A stretch of 15,260 nucleotides of DNA from JAJYVH01 sp964548595 (GTDB lineage Archaea > Micrarchaeota > Micrarchaeia > Micrarchaeales > CABMGC01). The position numbers and the translations under genes were made by a program. Shown here in pieces: positions 6,534 to 14,647 of the stretch; position 1 is the first letter of the stretch, and each line of letters begins with the position of its first letter. Below the pieces are notes generated by a model. That model worked only from the letters and a program-made list of their open reading frames with translations, did no database searches and was not told where the DNA came from. The stretch lies in assembly GCA_964548595.1 (NCBI GenBank), contig CAZJQO010000012.1, forward strand, positions 1-15,260. The letters run 5' to 3'.

Positions 6534-7530
6534 CCTGTTCACGATTGCGCTCCTCTCGCTCGTAGCAGGAGCGGGAATAACACTGAGCGAAGTGCTTGGC
6601 GTAATCGAGTACGCCATAATCATAGCGATAATCATAATACTGTTCGACTACGTTTTCGGCTGGCTTGAGCGTAAGGTGGTGGCAAAGATACAGAAGAGGC
6701 ACGGGCCCACTTACGCGGGCAAGTACGGCATACTGCAGAACATGGCAGACATACTCAAGCTGCTTTCGAAGCAGCATGTTGCTCCTGCAAACTCCGACAA
6801 GGCGCTCTTCCTTTCCACTGTGCCGCTGCTGCTTGCGCTGACCCTTTTCCTTGTGCTTCTGCTTCCTTTCGCGCCCACTCTTGCGGGCTCAAGCTCCGGC
6901 CTGGTACTGCTTGTAGTGCTTGTGCTCGTCTCTTTCATGCCGCTCATGATATTCGTGAACGGATTTGCAAGCGGCAACAAGTTCTCCTCAATAAGCGCCG
7001 AGCGCTCTGTAATCATGCTGCTAAGCTACGAGATACCGCTCATACTTGTTGTTGCTGCTGTAGCTGCGCTTGCCAGCGGCTACAGCCTCACAAGCATTGT
7101 AGCAGGGCAGTCGCAGTACTGGTACATTTTGTTCATGCCCATAGGCTTCGTGATATTCTTCATAGCGATGCTCGCAGAGCTCGAGAGGCCGCCGTTCGAC
7201 ATGCGAGAGGCCGACTCGGAGCTTATAGCAGGCTGGCTCACCGACGTGAGCCCGCCATACTATGTGCTTGCGCTGTTCCTCGACTACAGCCGTATGCTGC
7301 TGGGCAGCATGCTCATAGTGCTTCTTTTCCTCGGCGGATGGAGCGGGCCTTTGCTGCCGCCAGTGGTCTGGCTTCTCATAAAGGTGTTCATAGTGGCCTT
7401 CTTCATCATGATAGTGCGGGCAACTATGGTAAGGATGCGCATGGACAGGCTGCTGCGCTTCGGCTGGCTGGTTTTGCTGCCACTCGCGTTCGCTAATTTA
7501 ATACTTACATACGTATTGTTCATCATGTGA
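6520..7530 (+). CDS. nuoH: Complex I subunit H (NuoH, ND1)
   Basis: Membrane subunit that forms the floor of the quinone chamber and links the peripheral arm to the proton channels. About eight hydrophobic helices are visible over 336 residues. Conserved blocks: WLERKVVAKIQKRHGPTYAG (48-67), GILQNMADILKLLSKQ (70-85), and the charged loop AELERPPFDMREADSELIAG (218-237), the hallmark of ND1 proteins and part of the E-channel toward the pumps. The start ATG 6520 lies inside the end of nuoD. It is separated from nuoI by 4 nt. Confidence 0.96.
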   Translation: MPISSLFTIALLSLVAGAGITLSEVLGVIEYAIIIAIIIILFDYVFGWLERKVVAKIQKRHGPTYAGKYGILQNMADILKLLSKQHVAPANSDKALFLSTVPLLLALTLFLVLLLPFAPTLAGSSSGLVLLVVLVLVSFMPLMIFVNGFASGNKFSSISAERSVIMLLSYEIPLILVVAAVAALASGYSLTSIVAGQSQYWYILFMPIGFVIFFIAMLAELERPPFDMREADSELIAGWLTDVSPPYYVLALFLDYSRMLLGSMLIVLLFLGGWSGPLLPPVVWLLIKVFIVAFFIMIVRATMVRMRMDRLLRFGWLVLLPLAFANLILTYVLFIM

Positions 7531-7534
7531 TCCG

Positions 7535-7897
7535 ATGCTGAAACCTATCTTGGAAAGCGTGAAGGAGCTGGGTGGAAAGCGGTTCACTGTTGAGTTCCCT
7601 GAAGAGCGCGAGTCATTGGACGACAGGGAGCGCTATCTGTTCAGGCTTGATATGGAGACGTGCATAAGCTGCGCAGCCTGCGAGCGCATCTGCCCGAACA
7701 ACACAATAACTATGGTCGAGGTGCTGACGGGCAGGGGCCCGAAGAACATGCCGCAGATAGGCTTGGAACGCTGCCTCTTCTGCGCTCTCTGCGAAGAAGT
7801 ATGCCCCACCAGGTGCCTCACCCTTACGAAGGACTACGAACTTGAGGCTTATGACAAGCGCAGCTTCATCAAGAGGCCCGAGGAGTTGCAGGGATAG
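7535..7897 (+). CDS. nuoI: Complex I subunit I (NuoI, two 4Fe-4S clusters)
   Basis: Ferredoxin-like subunit carrying clusters N6a and N6b, which pass electrons to NuoB. Two complete CxxCxxCxxxCP motifs are present: C43, C46, C49, C53 and C80, C83, C86, C90; each cluster takes its fourth ligand from the other motif in the known fold. An additional cysteine (C94) follows. The 120-residue protein is shorter than the bacterial form, with a short N-terminal lead and no long C-terminal extension, as is common in archaea. With NuoEFG missing nearby, N6a would be the electron entry point for whatever donor is used. The ATG lies 4 nt after nuoH; the next gene starts 3 nt downstream. Confidence 0.95.
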   Translation: MLKPILESVKELGGKRFTVEFPEERESLDDRERYLFRLDMETCISCAACERICPNNTITMVEVLTGRGPKNMPQIGLERCLFCALCEEVCPTRCLTLTKDYELEAYDKRSFIKRPEELQG

Positions 7898-7900
7898 CTG

Positions 7901-8374
7901 ATGGCCCTAGACATACTGTCTGTCCTGCTTGCTGCCCCGCTTGTGGTAGCCGGCACACTCGTCTTCGTGCAGCGCAGACTCTTGCACGCTGTCATAGCAC
8001 TTGCGGTTGTGGCTGCCGTGAGCGCGCTCATCTTCCTGTACCTTGGCCAACCACTAGTCGCGCTGCTGCAGCTTCTTATATTCGTGGGCGGACTGTCGAC
8101 ATACCTCATGGTGGCCGTCGCAGCTGAGGAGAAGAGGGTAAGCTTGAAGGGCACAGCGGTTTTCACGGCCTCTTTCGTTCTGATAGCTGCGGTGTTCATA
8201 GCTGTGATCTATGCGCTGCCCGCACAGGCGCAGAGCGGCGCCAGCTTCGTTGCCCTTGCCGGGGCCGCGTTGCCGCAATACTACGGAATAATACTCGCTA
8301 CGCTCTTCCTGCTCTTCGCGGTTGCGATGGCGAGCGTGCTTGTCATAAAGAAGTTCTCCAAGCTGGTGAACTGA
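7901..8374 (+). CDS. nuoJ: Complex I subunit J (NuoJ, ND6)
   Basis: Membrane subunit next to NuoK and NuoH. The 157 residues hold about five hydrophobic helices (roughly 5-23, 30-48, 52-74, 86-104, 132-151). The third, PLVALLQLLIFVGGLSTYLM (51-70), aligns with the ND6 helix that contains the pi-bulge and the LxYVGAxxVLF pattern; YVG is replaced by FVG. It is somewhat shorter than the E. coli protein. NuoJ is the least conserved core subunit, so the call rests on this helix together with gene order between nuoI and nuoK. Its stop overlaps the nuoK start by one base (TGATG). Confidence 0.9.
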   Translation: MALDILSVLLAAPLVVAGTLVFVQRRLLHAVIALAVVAAVSALIFLYLGQPLVALLQLLIFVGGLSTYLMVAVAAEEKRVSLKGTAVFTASFVLIAAVFIAVIYALPAQAQSGASFVALAGAALPQYYGIILATLFLLFAVAMASVLVIKKFSKLVN

Positions 8375-8676
8375 TGATAGATTACATACTCTTCGGGATT
8401 GTGGCGCTCATTGCTGTGGCGCTTGCAGGAATAATAGCCGAGCGCCACTTCGTCTCCATAGTGCTTGCTGTAGAGCTCATATTCATAGCAAGCACTATAC
8501 TGCTCGTTTACTTCGTAACCTACGGCAGCGGCCCAGGGCCGTCTGCCGTGCCTATGCTTATAGCGATATGGGCGGTGGCAACCGCGGAAGTGATGGCGCT
8601 TGTGACGCTTTACGTGTACATGAAGGCGCACGGCTCGCAGTTCGACGTGGGCAGGCTCACGAGGCTGAAGTGGTAG
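8374..8676 (+). CDS. nuoK: Complex I subunit K (NuoK, ND4L)
   Basis: Three-helix, 100-residue membrane subunit of the usual size. It keeps both buried glutamates that carry protons in this family: E34 in LAVELIFIAS (helix 2) and E72 in VATAEVMALVTLYVY (helix 3). GIIAERHFVSIVLAVE (19-34) corresponds to the conserved xRRNxIxxLxxxE stretch. The start ATG 8374 overlaps nuoJ by one base; one base separates it from the nuoL TTG start. Confidence 0.95.
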   Translation: MIDYILFGIVALIAVALAGIIAERHFVSIVLAVELIFIASTILLVYFVTYGSGPGPSAVPMLIAIWAVATAEVMALVTLYVYMKAHGSQFDVGRLTRLKW

Positions 8677-8677
8677 C

Positions 8678-10450
8678 TTGAACCCATTGTTCATTTTGGC
8701 GCCTTTGCTCGTCGCTCTTGCAGCAGTTGCGCTTGACAAGGACAGCTCAAGGGTAAAGTACTACGCGCCGATTGGCTCCATCGCTGGCCTGGCGCTGCTC
8801 CTGCAGACTGGCTTCGGCACAAGCTCGTTCACGTGGTTCTCGGTAGGCAGCACAGCGATAGAGATAACGACCAGCGTGACGGCACTGAGCTACATGCTCA
8901 TGTTCCTCGTGCTAACGATAGGCGGCATCGTGTTCGCATACTCGTTCGGCTTTATGGACCTGCCGAGCGAGCAGAAAAGGTTCTACATTGAGATGCTCGG
9001 CTTCGAGATAGCGATGCTTGCGTTCGCGATGTCTGGCGGCTTCATACTCCTGTTCATAGGCTGGGAGTTCCTGAGCCTGACCAGCTACCTGCTGATGGGC
9101 TTCTGGTACGACAGGGAGAAGGCTGTCGCTTCGGCCAGGAAGGCGGTAACCATAGTGCTGATAAGCGACATTGCAATGCTTGCTGCCATTGTCCTGTTCC
9201 TGAATGCCTACGGCACACTTGCATTCTCCTCGATACTGGCAGCCGGCATAAGCAGCAAGCTGCAGATCGCAGCAATGGTGCTCCTGCTCATCGCGGTGAT
9301 AACAAAATCTGCGCAATTCCCAATGCAGGAATGGCTCACCGACGCCATGGCTGGCCCGACGCCGGTTTCCGCTTACCTGCATAGCACCACTATGGTCAAG
9401 GCAGGAGTATTTGTGGTGCTGGTGCTGCTTCCTCTATTCGCGGCCGCAAACATGCTGCCGGTCCTGCTCGTCATAGCTTCGATAACAATAGCGGTGGCGA
9501 TAGCAGGCGCGCTGAGGGAGCATCACATGAAGCGCGTGCTGGCATATTCCACTATAGAGGAACTGGGCCTGATACTGCTTGCGGCGTCGGTAGGCGCGGT
9601 CTTCGCGGCGGTATACTTCTTCTTCGCGCAGAGCTTCTACAAGTCGCTGCTCTTCTTCGGAGCCGGAACCTCGGAAAAAACCAACGGCACCGAAGACATG
9701 GACAAGATAACAGGGCTCGGCTACAACAGGCTGGTCAAATACACGGTACTGTTCGGAGTGCTCTCGCTTGCGGGCTTCATACCCTTCGACGGCTTCTTCG
9801 CGAGCATAGGCATAGCCTCGTCATTCACAGCCAACATCGTCGCGTATGCGCTCATAAGCGTGGCAAGCCTGGCAACCAGCTTCTACATATTCAGGTGGTA
9901 CACGCTGCAGAGCGGCAAGCCAGCCACGGCAGGCGTGGCCACCGGCTTCCTTTCAGTGCCGAGGAGCATGACCTACTCCATGGCGGTGCTCGCCGGCTCT
10001 ACGCTTGCGGCCAGCGCAGCCTTCTTCCTCTTCCCCGGCATGTTCGGAATCCGGGGAATAAGCATACTGGGCTACAGCGGACTGCTTACGGCCGTAATAG
10101 AAACGGCTGTCGTGCTTGCAGGCGCCATCGGCGCCTTCCTTTTCTACAGGAGAAGGGTGCCAGCGAAGAGGTCTGCGGCGAAGTTCGTCGCTGCAGCTCC
10201 GGAGAGGCGCGCAGAAGTGGCCTTAGCCACAAACGCACTCTACGCGCACGTAGCCGCGTTCATAGAGACGGTAGCATCGGCCTTCGCATACTTCGACGAC
10301 AGGCTCGTAACGTTCTACGACTCCATAGGCCACGCAGCGGTGCTTACGGGTAACAGGACGAGAAGGCTCGCTTCGGGCAGCATAAATGTCTACGTGCTGC
10401 TCTTCGCAGCCGGAATAGCTCTGCTCGCGATATTTGTTGTGGTGATCTAG
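8678..10450 (+). CDS. nuoL: Complex I antiporter-like subunit L (NuoL)
   Basis: Distal proton-pumping subunit, 590 residues, with many helices and a C-terminal amphipathic/lateral region followed by a last hydrophobic helix (571-590). Conserved charged residues: E130 in FIGWEFLSLTSYLLMGFWY, K210 in ITKSAQFPMQEWL, H235 and an extra K241 in TPVSAYLHSTTMVKAG, and K322 in FAQSFYKSLLFFGAG. HSTTMVKAG and the TSEKTNGTED loop recall MrpA and hydrogenase antiporter subunits as much as bacterial NuoL. The broken-helix motif normally read GFFSKDxI is GFFASIGI here (372-379), so the terminal-channel lysine is replaced by S376. The start is TTG 8678, one base after the nuoK stop; no ATG lies nearby in frame. 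The nuoN GTG overlaps the last base of the stop. Confidence 0.95.
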   Translation: MNPLFILAPLLVALAAVALDKDSSRVKYYAPIGSIAGLALLLQTGFGTSSFTWFSVGSTAIEITTSVTALSYMLMFLVLTIGGIVFAYSFGFMDLPSEQKRFYIEMLGFEIAMLAFAMSGGFILLFIGWEFLSLTSYLLMGFWYDREKAVASARKAVTIVLISDIAMLAAIVLFLNAYGTLAFSSILAAGISSKLQIAAMVLLLIAVITKSAQFPMQEWLTDAMAGPTPVSAYLHSTTMVKAGVFVVLVLLPLFAAANMLPVLLVIASITIAVAIAGALREHHMKRVLAYSTIEELGLILLAASVGAVFAAVYFFFAQSFYKSLLFFGAGTSEKTNGTEDMDKITGLGYNRLVKYTVLFGVLSLAGFIPFDGFFASIGIASSFTANIVAYALISVASLATSFYIFRWYTLQSGKPATAGVATGFLSVPRSMTYSMAVLAGSTLAASAAFFLFPGMFGIRGISILGYSGLLTAVIETAVVLAGAIGAFLFYRRRVPAKRSAAKFVAAAPERRAEVALATNALYAHVAAFIETVASAFAYFDDRLVTFYDSIGHAAVLTGNRTRRLASGSINVYVLLFAAGIALLAIFVVVI

Positions 10451-11826
10451 TGCTGCTGAATTATGCTTTCATAGCCTTCGTTGCAGTGCTTGTGTTAGGA
10501 GAGATACTGCTCAGGCTCACCGCTAGGAAGAAGGCGGCGTTCTGGTTCACCACCGCTCTGCTTGCCATAATACTTGCGCTTACGCTCGCACTCCTGCTTG
10601 CCGGCGGAAGCTACGCATACTTCAACCTGCTCTCGTTCAACCCGTTCTCACTCTTCTTCGCAATGCTGTTCACCGCTGGCATGCTGCTTGTCAACGCGCT
10701 CGCTTACGCAAGATCTGGCGACTACGCTAACTTCGCTGTGCTTGCTTCGTTTGCGCTATCGGGCATGTACCTCGTTGCTTTCGCCAATTCGCTCATAACC
10801 GTATTCGTAGGCCTCGAACTGATGAGTCTGCCCAGCGTCTTCATAGTGCTGCTGTCCAGGCGCGATGCCATGGAAGCTACAGTGAAACTTTTCATAATGG
10901 CCGCAGTCTCGGTGGCTGTCCTTTCCCTTGCGGTTGTTATGGTCTACGGCGCCTCCGGCGCGCTCAGCCTGTCTGCCGCGGGCGCAGGGGCGCTGGTCGG
11001 CTTCGCCTTCGTGCTCTTCATCGCGTCTCTGGGCTTTGAGGCATCCATATTCCCGTTCAACGTGTTGCTGCCAGACGTGTACCAGGGAGCTGGCGCCTAC
11101 GCAGCAGCGATGCTTGGCGGCCTGAACAAGAAGGTGGGCTTCGCAGCCCTTATCCAGGTGCTCATCCTCATCTTCATACTCTCCAGGGCGGATTTCATAG
11201 TTGTTGCCGTGCTTGCCGTGGCAACCATGTTCTACGGCAACCTCGCGGCCCTGCTCCAGAATAACCTGAAGCGCATGCTCGCTTACTCTTCGATATCCCA
11301 AGCCGGCTACATATTGGTAGGCATAGCCGTCGCTACAGAGGCCGGAATAAGCGGGAGTTTGGTGCAGATATTCGCGCACGTCTTCCTTTTCATAGGAGCG
11401 ATGAGCATAGTGGCGTGGCTCGAGAGCAGGGGGAGGGGCGACGTAGACGGCACGCTGGGCCTGTACAAGGACAACAGGTTCATGGCAATAGCGCTGAGCA
11501 TCTTCATGCTCTCTATGGTGGGGCTCCCGTTCACCACCGGCTTCGTGGGCAAGTTTCTCATATTCCTCAGCGCAGTGAACGGCGGACTGACAATACTTGC
11601 GGTACTGGGAATCGTGAACAGCGTCATATCTGTCTTCTACTACGCCAGGGTGCTCACTTCCACGTATACAACCAAGGTGGGGGGCTACAAGATAAGGGCC
11701 GATGCTCAGACCGTGTTTGTGGTGGGCGCGTGCCTCGTGATTACCGTGCTCTTCGGCGTATACCCCCAGCTGCTTATACATCTCGCAAACGGTGCGTCGT
11801 CTTACCTGTTTGCGGCAGGGAAATGA
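10450..11826 (+). CDS. nuoN: Complex I antiporter-like subunit N (NuoN)
   Basis: Proton-pumping subunit of 458 residues. I call it N, not M, because of GFEASIFPFNVLLPDVYQGA (195-214), the PFHxWxPDVYxGAP block peculiar to NuoN, whereas NuoM has a WLPDAHVEAPTAGS motif. Channel residues are kept: E123 in FVGLELMSL, K227/K228 in the broken helix after the DVYQGA turn, LKRMLAYSSISQAGY (273-287), and K368 in GFVGKFLIF. The GTG start shares a base with the nuoL stop, so nothing that could be nuoM lies between them. The stop is 3 nt from the end of the convergent AAA+ gene and no clear terminator separates the two. Confidence 0.95.
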   Translation: MLLNYAFIAFVAVLVLGEILLRLTARKKAAFWFTTALLAIILALTLALLLAGGSYAYFNLLSFNPFSLFFAMLFTAGMLLVNALAYARSGDYANFAVLASFALSGMYLVAFANSLITVFVGLELMSLPSVFIVLLSRRDAMEATVKLFIMAAVSVAVLSLAVVMVYGASGALSLSAAGAGALVGFAFVLFIASLGFEASIFPFNVLLPDVYQGAGAYAAAMLGGLNKKVGFAALIQVLILIFILSRADFIVVAVLAVATMFYGNLAALLQNNLKRMLAYSSISQAGYILVGIAVATEAGISGSLVQIFAHVFLFIGAMSIVAWLESRGRGDVDGTLGLYKDNRFMAIALSIFMLSMVGLPFTTGFVGKFLIFLSAVNGGLTILAVLGIVNSVISVFYYARVLTSTYTTKVGGYKIRADAQTVFVVGACLVITVLFGVYPQLLIHLANGASSYLFAAGK

Positions 11827-11829
11827 GCA

Positions 11830-14592
11830 CTAGCGTTTCCCGTACCTGCTGTAGAACGTCAGGTACCTGCCAAGCACTGCGCTTGGTGCTGACGGTCTCG
11901 CCTTCTGTATCAGTGCCTGTATATCGCCTGCCTTTATCTCTATTTCCTTTCCTGCTTCCAGGCTCGCCTCCAGCGCGTTGAGCTTCACCTGCCTGCAGAT
12001 GTTCGATATGTCGGCGCCCGTATAACCATCTGTTGCGTCTGCAAGCTTGCCGAAATCGATGTCGCTTGCCAGGGGCGCTTTCTCCAGGTACTGCTGGAAG
12101 AGCACCTTCCTGCTCGCCCCGTCGGGCGGGGGCGCATACACGAGCCTGTCGAACCTGCCGGGCCTTAGCATTGCGGGATCAAGCACGTCGGGCCTGTTGG
12201 TTGCAGCTACGACAACTACATCAGCCGTATCCCTGAGCCTGTCGAATTCCTCGAGCAGTTCGCCTGTGAGCTGCAGGCCGTACTGCGAAGCCGTGTCGCG
12301 CGCCGGAATCAGAGCGTCTATCTCGTCTATGAAGACCATTGCCGGTGCACTCTCCTTGGCCCTGTCGAAGATGGACTTGACCGTGGAGCTGGCCCTGTCC
12401 TGGCCGTATTTGGCTATGTCGTAACCCGAAATGGAGAAGACCTTTACTCCTCCGAGTTCGTTCGCTACAGCCTGTATGAGCATCGTCTTGCCTGTGCCAG
12501 GCGGCCCGAAGAGCAGTATGCCTTTTATGTTGCCTATGTCATACTTCTTGAGCAGCGATGGATGCAGTATCGGTACCTCGACCGCCTCGTGGAGCGCCTT
12601 CTTGGCCTCTTCCAGGCCTATCACGTCGTCTAGCATCACCTTCTTGCCTTCCTCCACCTGCGTCTCCGGATGCAGGCGCCTTTCGTAGTCTATCTTGAAG
12701 GTGTTGTAGTCCTCCAACTGCGCCAGGGAGGTGGAGGGTTTGGTGCCCTTTATGACGCGCACTACGTCCACCAGCTTGATGGCCAGCACCTCGCGCTTCG
12801 CTATCGCCTTTTCTCCCACTTCCCTGCTCACATTCTCGCAGACGTTCTTTATGTCTGCGGGTGAGAACCTGCTCGTTATGCTTGCAAGTTTTGCGTAGTC
12901 CATGTCGGTGCTTATAGGCAGCTTACTAAGGTAATAATTGAAGATTTTTGCGCGCGCGTTCTGGTCCGGCAGCTGCATGTAAAGCACCTTGTCGAATCTG
13001 CCAGGCCGCATAAGCGCGGGATCCAGGAACTGCGGCGTGTTGGTTGCTCCAACTATGACCACGTCGCTTATCGTCTTGAAGCCGTCCATCTCGCTCAGCA
13101 GCGTGGTTATCAGCTCCCTTCCGCTCTGGCTCCCCTGCATCTCCCTCTTCGCGGCTATGCTGTCTATCTCATCGAAGAACAGCACGCACGGAGTGTGCTT
13201 CCTTGCGGTTGCGAATATCTTGGAAAGCGCGCTGGCGCTTTCGCCAGGGTACGGGGATATGAGCGAGGATGTGGCAACGTAGTAGAAAGCGGCACGTATG
13301 TCGTTGGCAAGGGCGCGCATTATCAGCGTCTTGCCGGTGCCAGGCGGACCGAAGAGCAGCAGCCCCTTCGCTGGGCTCACGTTATAGGCACCGGCTATCT
13401 CCCTGTGCTCTATCGGAGCCAATATCGCGTCCTTGAGCTCGCGCTTCGTGCCCTCGTAGTTGACCACGTCGTCAAGCGTCTCGGAAGTGCCCTTCGTAAG
13501 GTCCTCGAACGCTACGCCGAACTTGCCCAATATGTCCTGCTTCATCACATCCAGCGCCTGCACCACGTCAACGTCAGAGGCTTCGAGCACAAAGAGAAAG
13601 ACAGGAGTGGCTGCAAAGCTCAGCACCACTACATAGTCTATGCTTGACTTGCTCAGGATAGATACTAGCAGGTATGATACCACGAGAATCGCGCCAAAAA
13701 GGCTTGCGCGCGTGCCCTTGTAGGCAGACCTGCTCCTTACAGCGTAGCTGCTCATTGTGAACGCCACGAAAAGCCAGACCAGTATCTGCAGCACAGTGTA
13801 CTGCACCTTGAACGCGAGGGCCAGTATTGCATCGTAGAAGGCGCCGAAGAGGTTGGTAGCCACCTCACTGCTTACAAGCTTGCCGAAGGCAGCAGACCAT
13901 GCGCTTGCGAAATTGCCAAGTGTTGCTGCTGGGCTGGTCGAGGCCAAATCGTTGATGTATGGTTGGCTGCTTATCAGGGCGTGACCCTGCAGGGAAGCGT
14001 ATACAAAGGGCCCGGAAACAGGCAGGTTGGCCAGGTTAGACACTATTACCAGTATCGCTATTGCCACAGCGCCTATCGTCGCGCTCCTCTTGAAGCCAAG
14101 CACAAGCACAGCGAAGACCAGAGCAGGCAGTTCCAGGTATGCGCCTAGGTATGAGAGGGGCAATACCGCCAGCGCCACCCCGTATGCTATGGCTCTGTAG
14201 TTCTTGTAGCCGAGTATCAGCGAGACGCTTATTGCCAGCGTTGCGATCCACGCGAGCAGCGGCGCCTGGTAGATGAACATGGGAAGCGCAAGAAGCAGGA
14301 GGGCCATCAGGCCCAGCAGCGGCAGCAGCAACGTGAACACGAATACAGCTGCAAGCAGCGCGATGAATATGGGCAGCGGGTAGAACGGGAACGCTATCCC
14401 TATGCTGATGAATGCGAAGGCGGTGGCAAGTGAGTCGTGGAAGTTGCGGTTGATCACTAGTTGCTTTAAGTAGTCCTTGAAAGCGTATAGCGATAAGGGG
14501 GTTAGCCTGCGCCCCAGACTTACTGCACCAGATTGTTTCTTCGCCAAAGCCAACTCACCCAGAAGCAGGCTGGCAATGCCAGCCGTCGCCAT
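11830..14592 (-). CDS. Membrane-anchored tandem AAA+ ATPase (CDC48-type)
   Basis: A 920-residue ATPase with two AAA+ modules like CDC48/p97/VAT, but with a polytopic membrane domain instead of the double-psi-barrel N-domain. Residues about 52-340 contain nine or ten hydrophobic helices; the stretch 189-254 between them is a polar loop. D1: GPPGTGKT (415-422), LFFDEID (471-477), ATNTPQFLDPALMRPGRFD (516-534) with arginine fingers R529 and R532. D2: GPPGTGKT (696-703), VFIDEID (753-759), RPGRFD (810-815). Both catalytic sites look intact. Pore loop 1 is unusual: SPYPGES in D1 and AKYGQD in D2, where the usual GES is lost but aromatic Tyr448 and Tyr729 could grip substrate. No protease domain or terminal HbYX proteasome-docking tail is seen. 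The likely role, inferred, is ATP-driven extraction or remodelling of membrane proteins. The ATG at 14592 sits 28 bp from a TATA box, so the mRNA is probably leaderless. Confidence 0.93.
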   Translation of the reverse strand: MATAGIASLLLGELALAKKQSGAVSLGRRLTPLSLYAFKDYLKQLVINRNFHDSLATAFAFISIGIAFPFYPLPIFIALLAAVFVFTLLLPLLGLMALLLLALPMFIYQAPLLAWIATLAISVSLILGYKNYRAIAYGVALAVLPLSYLGAYLELPALVFAVLVLGFKRSATIGAVAIAILVIVSNLANLPVSGPFVYASLQGHALISSQPYINDLASTSPAATLGNFASAWSAAFGKLVSSEVATNLFGAFYDAILALAFKVQYTVLQILVWLFVAFTMSSYAVRSRSAYKGTRASLFGAILVVSYLLVSILSKSSIDYVVVLSFAATPVFLFVLEASDVDVVQALDVMKQDILGKFGVAFEDLTKGTSETLDDVVNYEGTKRELKDAILAPIEHREIAGAYNVSPAKGLLLFGPPGTGKTLIMRALANDIRAAFYYVATSSLISPYPGESASALSKIFATARKHTPCVLFFDEIDSIAAKREMQGSQSGRELITTLLSEMDGFKTISDVVIVGATNTPQFLDPALMRPGRFDKVLYMQLPDQNARAKIFNYYLSKLPISTDMDYAKLASITSRFSPADIKNVCENVSREVGEKAIAKREVLAIKLVDVVRVIKGTKPSTSLAQLEDYNTFKIDYERRLHPETQVEEGKKVMLDDVIGLEEAKKALHEAVEVPILHPSLLKKYDIGNIKGILLFGPPGTGKTMLIQAVANELGGVKVFSISGYDIAKYGQDRASSTVKSIFDRAKESAPAMVFIDEIDALIPARDTASQYGLQLTGELLEEFDRLRDTADVVVVAATNRPDVLDPAMLRPGRFDRLVYAPPPDGASRKVLFQQYLEKAPLASDIDFGKLADATDGYTGADISNICRQVKLNALEASLEAGKEIEIKAGDIQALIQKARPSAPSAVLGRYLTFYSRYGKR

Positions 14593-14615
14593 ACAGAATA
14601 ACTAAACCGAATAGC

Positions 14616-14623
14616 TATTAATA
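14616..14623. promoter_or_regulatory. Shared TATA box between AAA+ gene and tRNA-Tyr
   Basis: TATTAATA is a perfect palindrome whose centre is about 28 bp from the AAA+ ATG (14592) on the minus strand and 28 bp from the first base of tRNA-Tyr (14648) on the plus strand. A single TBP site could therefore drive both divergent transcripts, with the protein-coding one leaderless. Geometry is read directly; shared use is inference. Confidence 0.6.
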
Positions 14624-14647
14624 TGCGTAACTGATATCATAAATGCC

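Noticed and set aside
10756..11781. Long open frame on the minus strand inside nuoN (341 codons).
   Set aside because: Its translation is dominated by His, Glu, Tyr and Arg with no hydrophobic core, which is what the antisense of a membrane-protein gene in GC-rich DNA gives; nuoN on the plus strand is certain.
10450..11826. Possibility that this gene is nuoM rather than nuoN.
   Set aside because: It has the PFNVLLPDVYQGA block of NuoN and lacks the WLPDAHVEAPTAGS motif of NuoM.
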